Shown here: piece by piece, positions 4,902 to 6,206 of the stretch
Position numbering within the stretch: the stretch's first letter is position 1
How the letters are laid out: each line of letters opens with the position of its first letter
NCBI GenBank assembly: GCA_020724945.1
Contig: DYFX01000057.1
Location: 1-6,206, forward strand
From: Candidatus Paceibacter sp.
Lineage (GTDB): Bacteria > Patescibacteriota > Patescibacteriia > SG8-24 > DYFX01
Length of the DNA stretch: 6,206 nucleotides
Direction of reading: 5' to 3'
The notes under the pieces: generated by a model
The model's input: the letters and a program-made list of their open reading frames with translations, nothing else
Databases searched by the model: none
What the model was told of the DNA's origin: nothing
Program-made: the position numbers and the translations under genes

Positions 4902-6206
4902 TTAATAGCGTTTCTTCAGCTCCGTGCCCTGGTAGTAGTGTTTCAACATCGTATCATAGCTCTCCCCCGCGTTGGCGCGGCCGATGGCGTCCCACGCGCT
5001 CATGCCGACGCTGTGGCCGTAAAGCTGCCGGTTCGCGGCCGCGTCATGCGGCGCCGCGACCGAGACGAGCCACGGCTTGTGCGCTCCGCCCCAGACTTCC
5101 GTCCAGGCGCGCGTGCGCCCGTCGCTCCAGGTGAAATACGGCGTGATGGCGAGCGCGCCGGCGTGGTAGACGACCTGCCCGCGCGTGGCTTCGGCGGCCG
5201 CCTTGAAGTTCGGGTTGCGCAGTTCCATCCCGTAGCCCTTATAGACCTGGTCGTTCAGCGCGCCGACGGTGAAGTGGTCGTACTTGCCGGGGTTGTCGAG
5301 ATGCCACGCGGCGTACGAGCGGGCGGCGACGGCGAGCGCCTTCTGGAATTCCATCGGCGAGGCGTTCGAGGATTCGGCGAGGCCCCAGAGATACTGCTCC
5401 ATCGGCAACTCGTTGATGGCCCAGACGCGGCCGCTCGAGTGGCGGCGGAACTCGATGACGCCGCGGAAGCGGTTGTCGTTGAGCGAGGAGTTCCAGCTCG
5501 GGCGGTCGACATGCGCGAGCGCCGTGACGATGCCGTTCGGATCGAGTGGCACGAAGCGCAACGCGCTGGCGGACGAGAGGTTCACGATGCCGTTCGTGAG
5601 GCGATAGACGCCGGAAGCGGCGTCGTACCACGCCTGCACCGGGGCGCCGGCCTGGAACGAGGCGATGAGGACACCGTCGAGGTTCCGCACCTCGTACGGG
5701 ACATCGGCGACGAATTCCTCGCGTTCGACCTCGGTGTAATAGAGCCCGACGCGGATCGTCGGCTCGCTCCCGCCGAGCGAGACGATGGACGGCGAAGTCG
5801 GCGCCGCGATCGGAACCTTCGGCGCTTCGACGAAGTCGTCGGTGACGGTGACGGGCAGTTCGAGCGCCGCTTCGGGGATGACCTGGCCGTCGACCGTGAA
5901 CGGGAACTTCAGCACATGGTCGCCGCGCGTCTTGGGCGCGATGAAGGTGAAGGTCGTGAACGCCAGCGTGCCCGGCGCCACGGGTTCCGAAAGGGTGATG
6001 ATGGGGTTGCCATCCGGCGCGGCGATCGAACGGGAGCTCCAAACGGAGGCACCCGCGTTCTTATGCCCGACCGTGAACGAAACCGAAGCGTTGCCGCGCG
6101 CGGAGACCTTTTGCGCGCTCTTGAGCAGGAGGATGGCGGACGGAGAAGCGCCGGCCGGTGCCGGCGAGGCTGCAGGCGCCGGCTTCGGCGCTTCGGCCGC
6201 CAGGAC
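4902..6206 (-). CDS. SpoIID/LytB-domain cell-wall protein with N-terminal Ig-like domain (5' end outside window)
   Basis: The frame is open from the window edge for 434 residues with no natural start, so the N-terminus is missing. The first visible residues, V-L-A-A-E-A, look like the end of a signal peptide. A Pro/Ala-rich linker reaches about residue 22, then an Ig-like domain covers about 24-125 (K-N-A-G-A-S-V-W at 49-56; A-P-x-x-x-G-D-H near 90-97). A linker and beta-rich region follow, then the SpoIID/LytB domain at about 245-425: F-R-G-V-I-E-F-R-R, I-N-E-L-P-x-E-x-Y-L, G-L-A-E-S-S-N with Glu278 at the place of the catalytic acid of SpoIID, A-V-A-A-R-S-Y-A, S-D-G-R-T, and G-H-S-V-G-M-S-A at 397-404. 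SpoIID is a lytic transglycosylase acting on denuded glycan strands. Family members also occur in bacteria that do not sporulate. No other sporulation gene is seen here. It is probably co-transcribed with the carboxypeptidase behind it. Confidence 0.92.
   Translation of the reverse strand, partial: VLAAEAPKPAPAASPAPAGASPSAILLLKSAQKVSARGNASVSFTVGHKNAGASVWSSRSIAAPDGNPIITLSEPVAPGTLAFTTFTFIAPKTRGDHVLKFPFTVDGQVIPEAALELPVTVTDDFVEAPKVPIAAPTSPSIVSLGGSEPTIRVGLYYTEVEREEFVADVPYEVRNLDGVLIASFQAGAPVQAWYDAASGVYRLTNGIVNLSSASALRFVPLDPNGIVTALAHVDRPSWNSSLNDNRFRGVIEFRRHSSGRVWAINELPMEQYLWGLAESSNASPMEFQKALAVAARSYAAWHLDNPGKYDHFTVGALNDQVYKGYGMELRNPNFKAAAEATRGQVVYHAGALAITPYFTWSDGRTRAWTEVWGGAHKPWLVSVAAPHDAAANRQLYGHSVGMSAWDAIGRANAGESYDTMLKHYYQGTELKKRY

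Noticed and set aside
5239..6042. Second minus-strand frame inside the SpoIID-like gene
   Set aside because: It is an Arg/Pro/His-rich translation in an alternative frame of a gene with clear SpoIID motifs.
1..6206. CRISPR array, insertion sequence, defence cassette or phage genes
   Set aside because: No regularly spaced direct repeats, no transposase or integrase motifs, and no terminal inverted repeats were seen. Apart from the small unknown genes the content is housekeeping and cell wall.

Overview
The window is GC-rich (roughly 60-65% by eye) and densely packed. TGA is used as a normal stop codon, so a recoded UGA lineage is excluded. The gene set suggests a streamlined bacterium of the Patescibacteria / candidate-phyla-radiation type: RuvB with a G-N-P-G-L-G-K-T-T Walker A, a small two-pass membrane protein plus a bacterial PH-domain membrane protein directly behind ruvB, and a SpoIID/LytB protein paired with a D,D-carboxypeptidase, both with Ig-like N-termini. 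This placement rests on the look of the proteins only and is moderately confident.

Layout, plus strand (1-3677): the 3' part of a class II tRNA (probably tRNA-Leu) and its terminator; a 106-residue hypothetical protein ending inside its own terminator hairpin; two hypothetical genes (185 and 193 residues) that appear to be distant tandem paralogues, again closed by a terminator containing the last stop codon; then an apparent ruvB operon (ruvB, an 82-residue membrane protein, a 203-residue PH-domain membrane protein) with 1-4 nt gaps. A hairpin terminator lies just after it. Candidate promoters sit in or directly behind the terminators, and a palindromic repeat lies at the 5' end of ruvB.

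Layout, minus strand (6206-3678): two convergent genes in an apparent operon for cell-wall remodelling. The first is a SpoIID/LytB-domain protein whose N-terminus lies beyond the window end. Nine bases downstream is a secreted PBP5-like D-alanyl-D-alanine carboxypeptidase (peptidase S11). Each has an N-terminal Ig-like (NBR1-like) domain ahead of its catalytic domain. One enzyme probably acts on glycan strands and the other trims stem peptides outside the membrane.

I see no CRISPR array, transposase, phage gene or replication origin. The points most worth a second look are the tandem unknown paralogues, the palindromic repeat that either extends RuvB or hides its ribosome binding site, the superposition of stop codon, terminator loop and candidate -35 box, and the shared Ig-like module of the two wall enzymes. 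No stretch longer than 300 bases lacks a gene.
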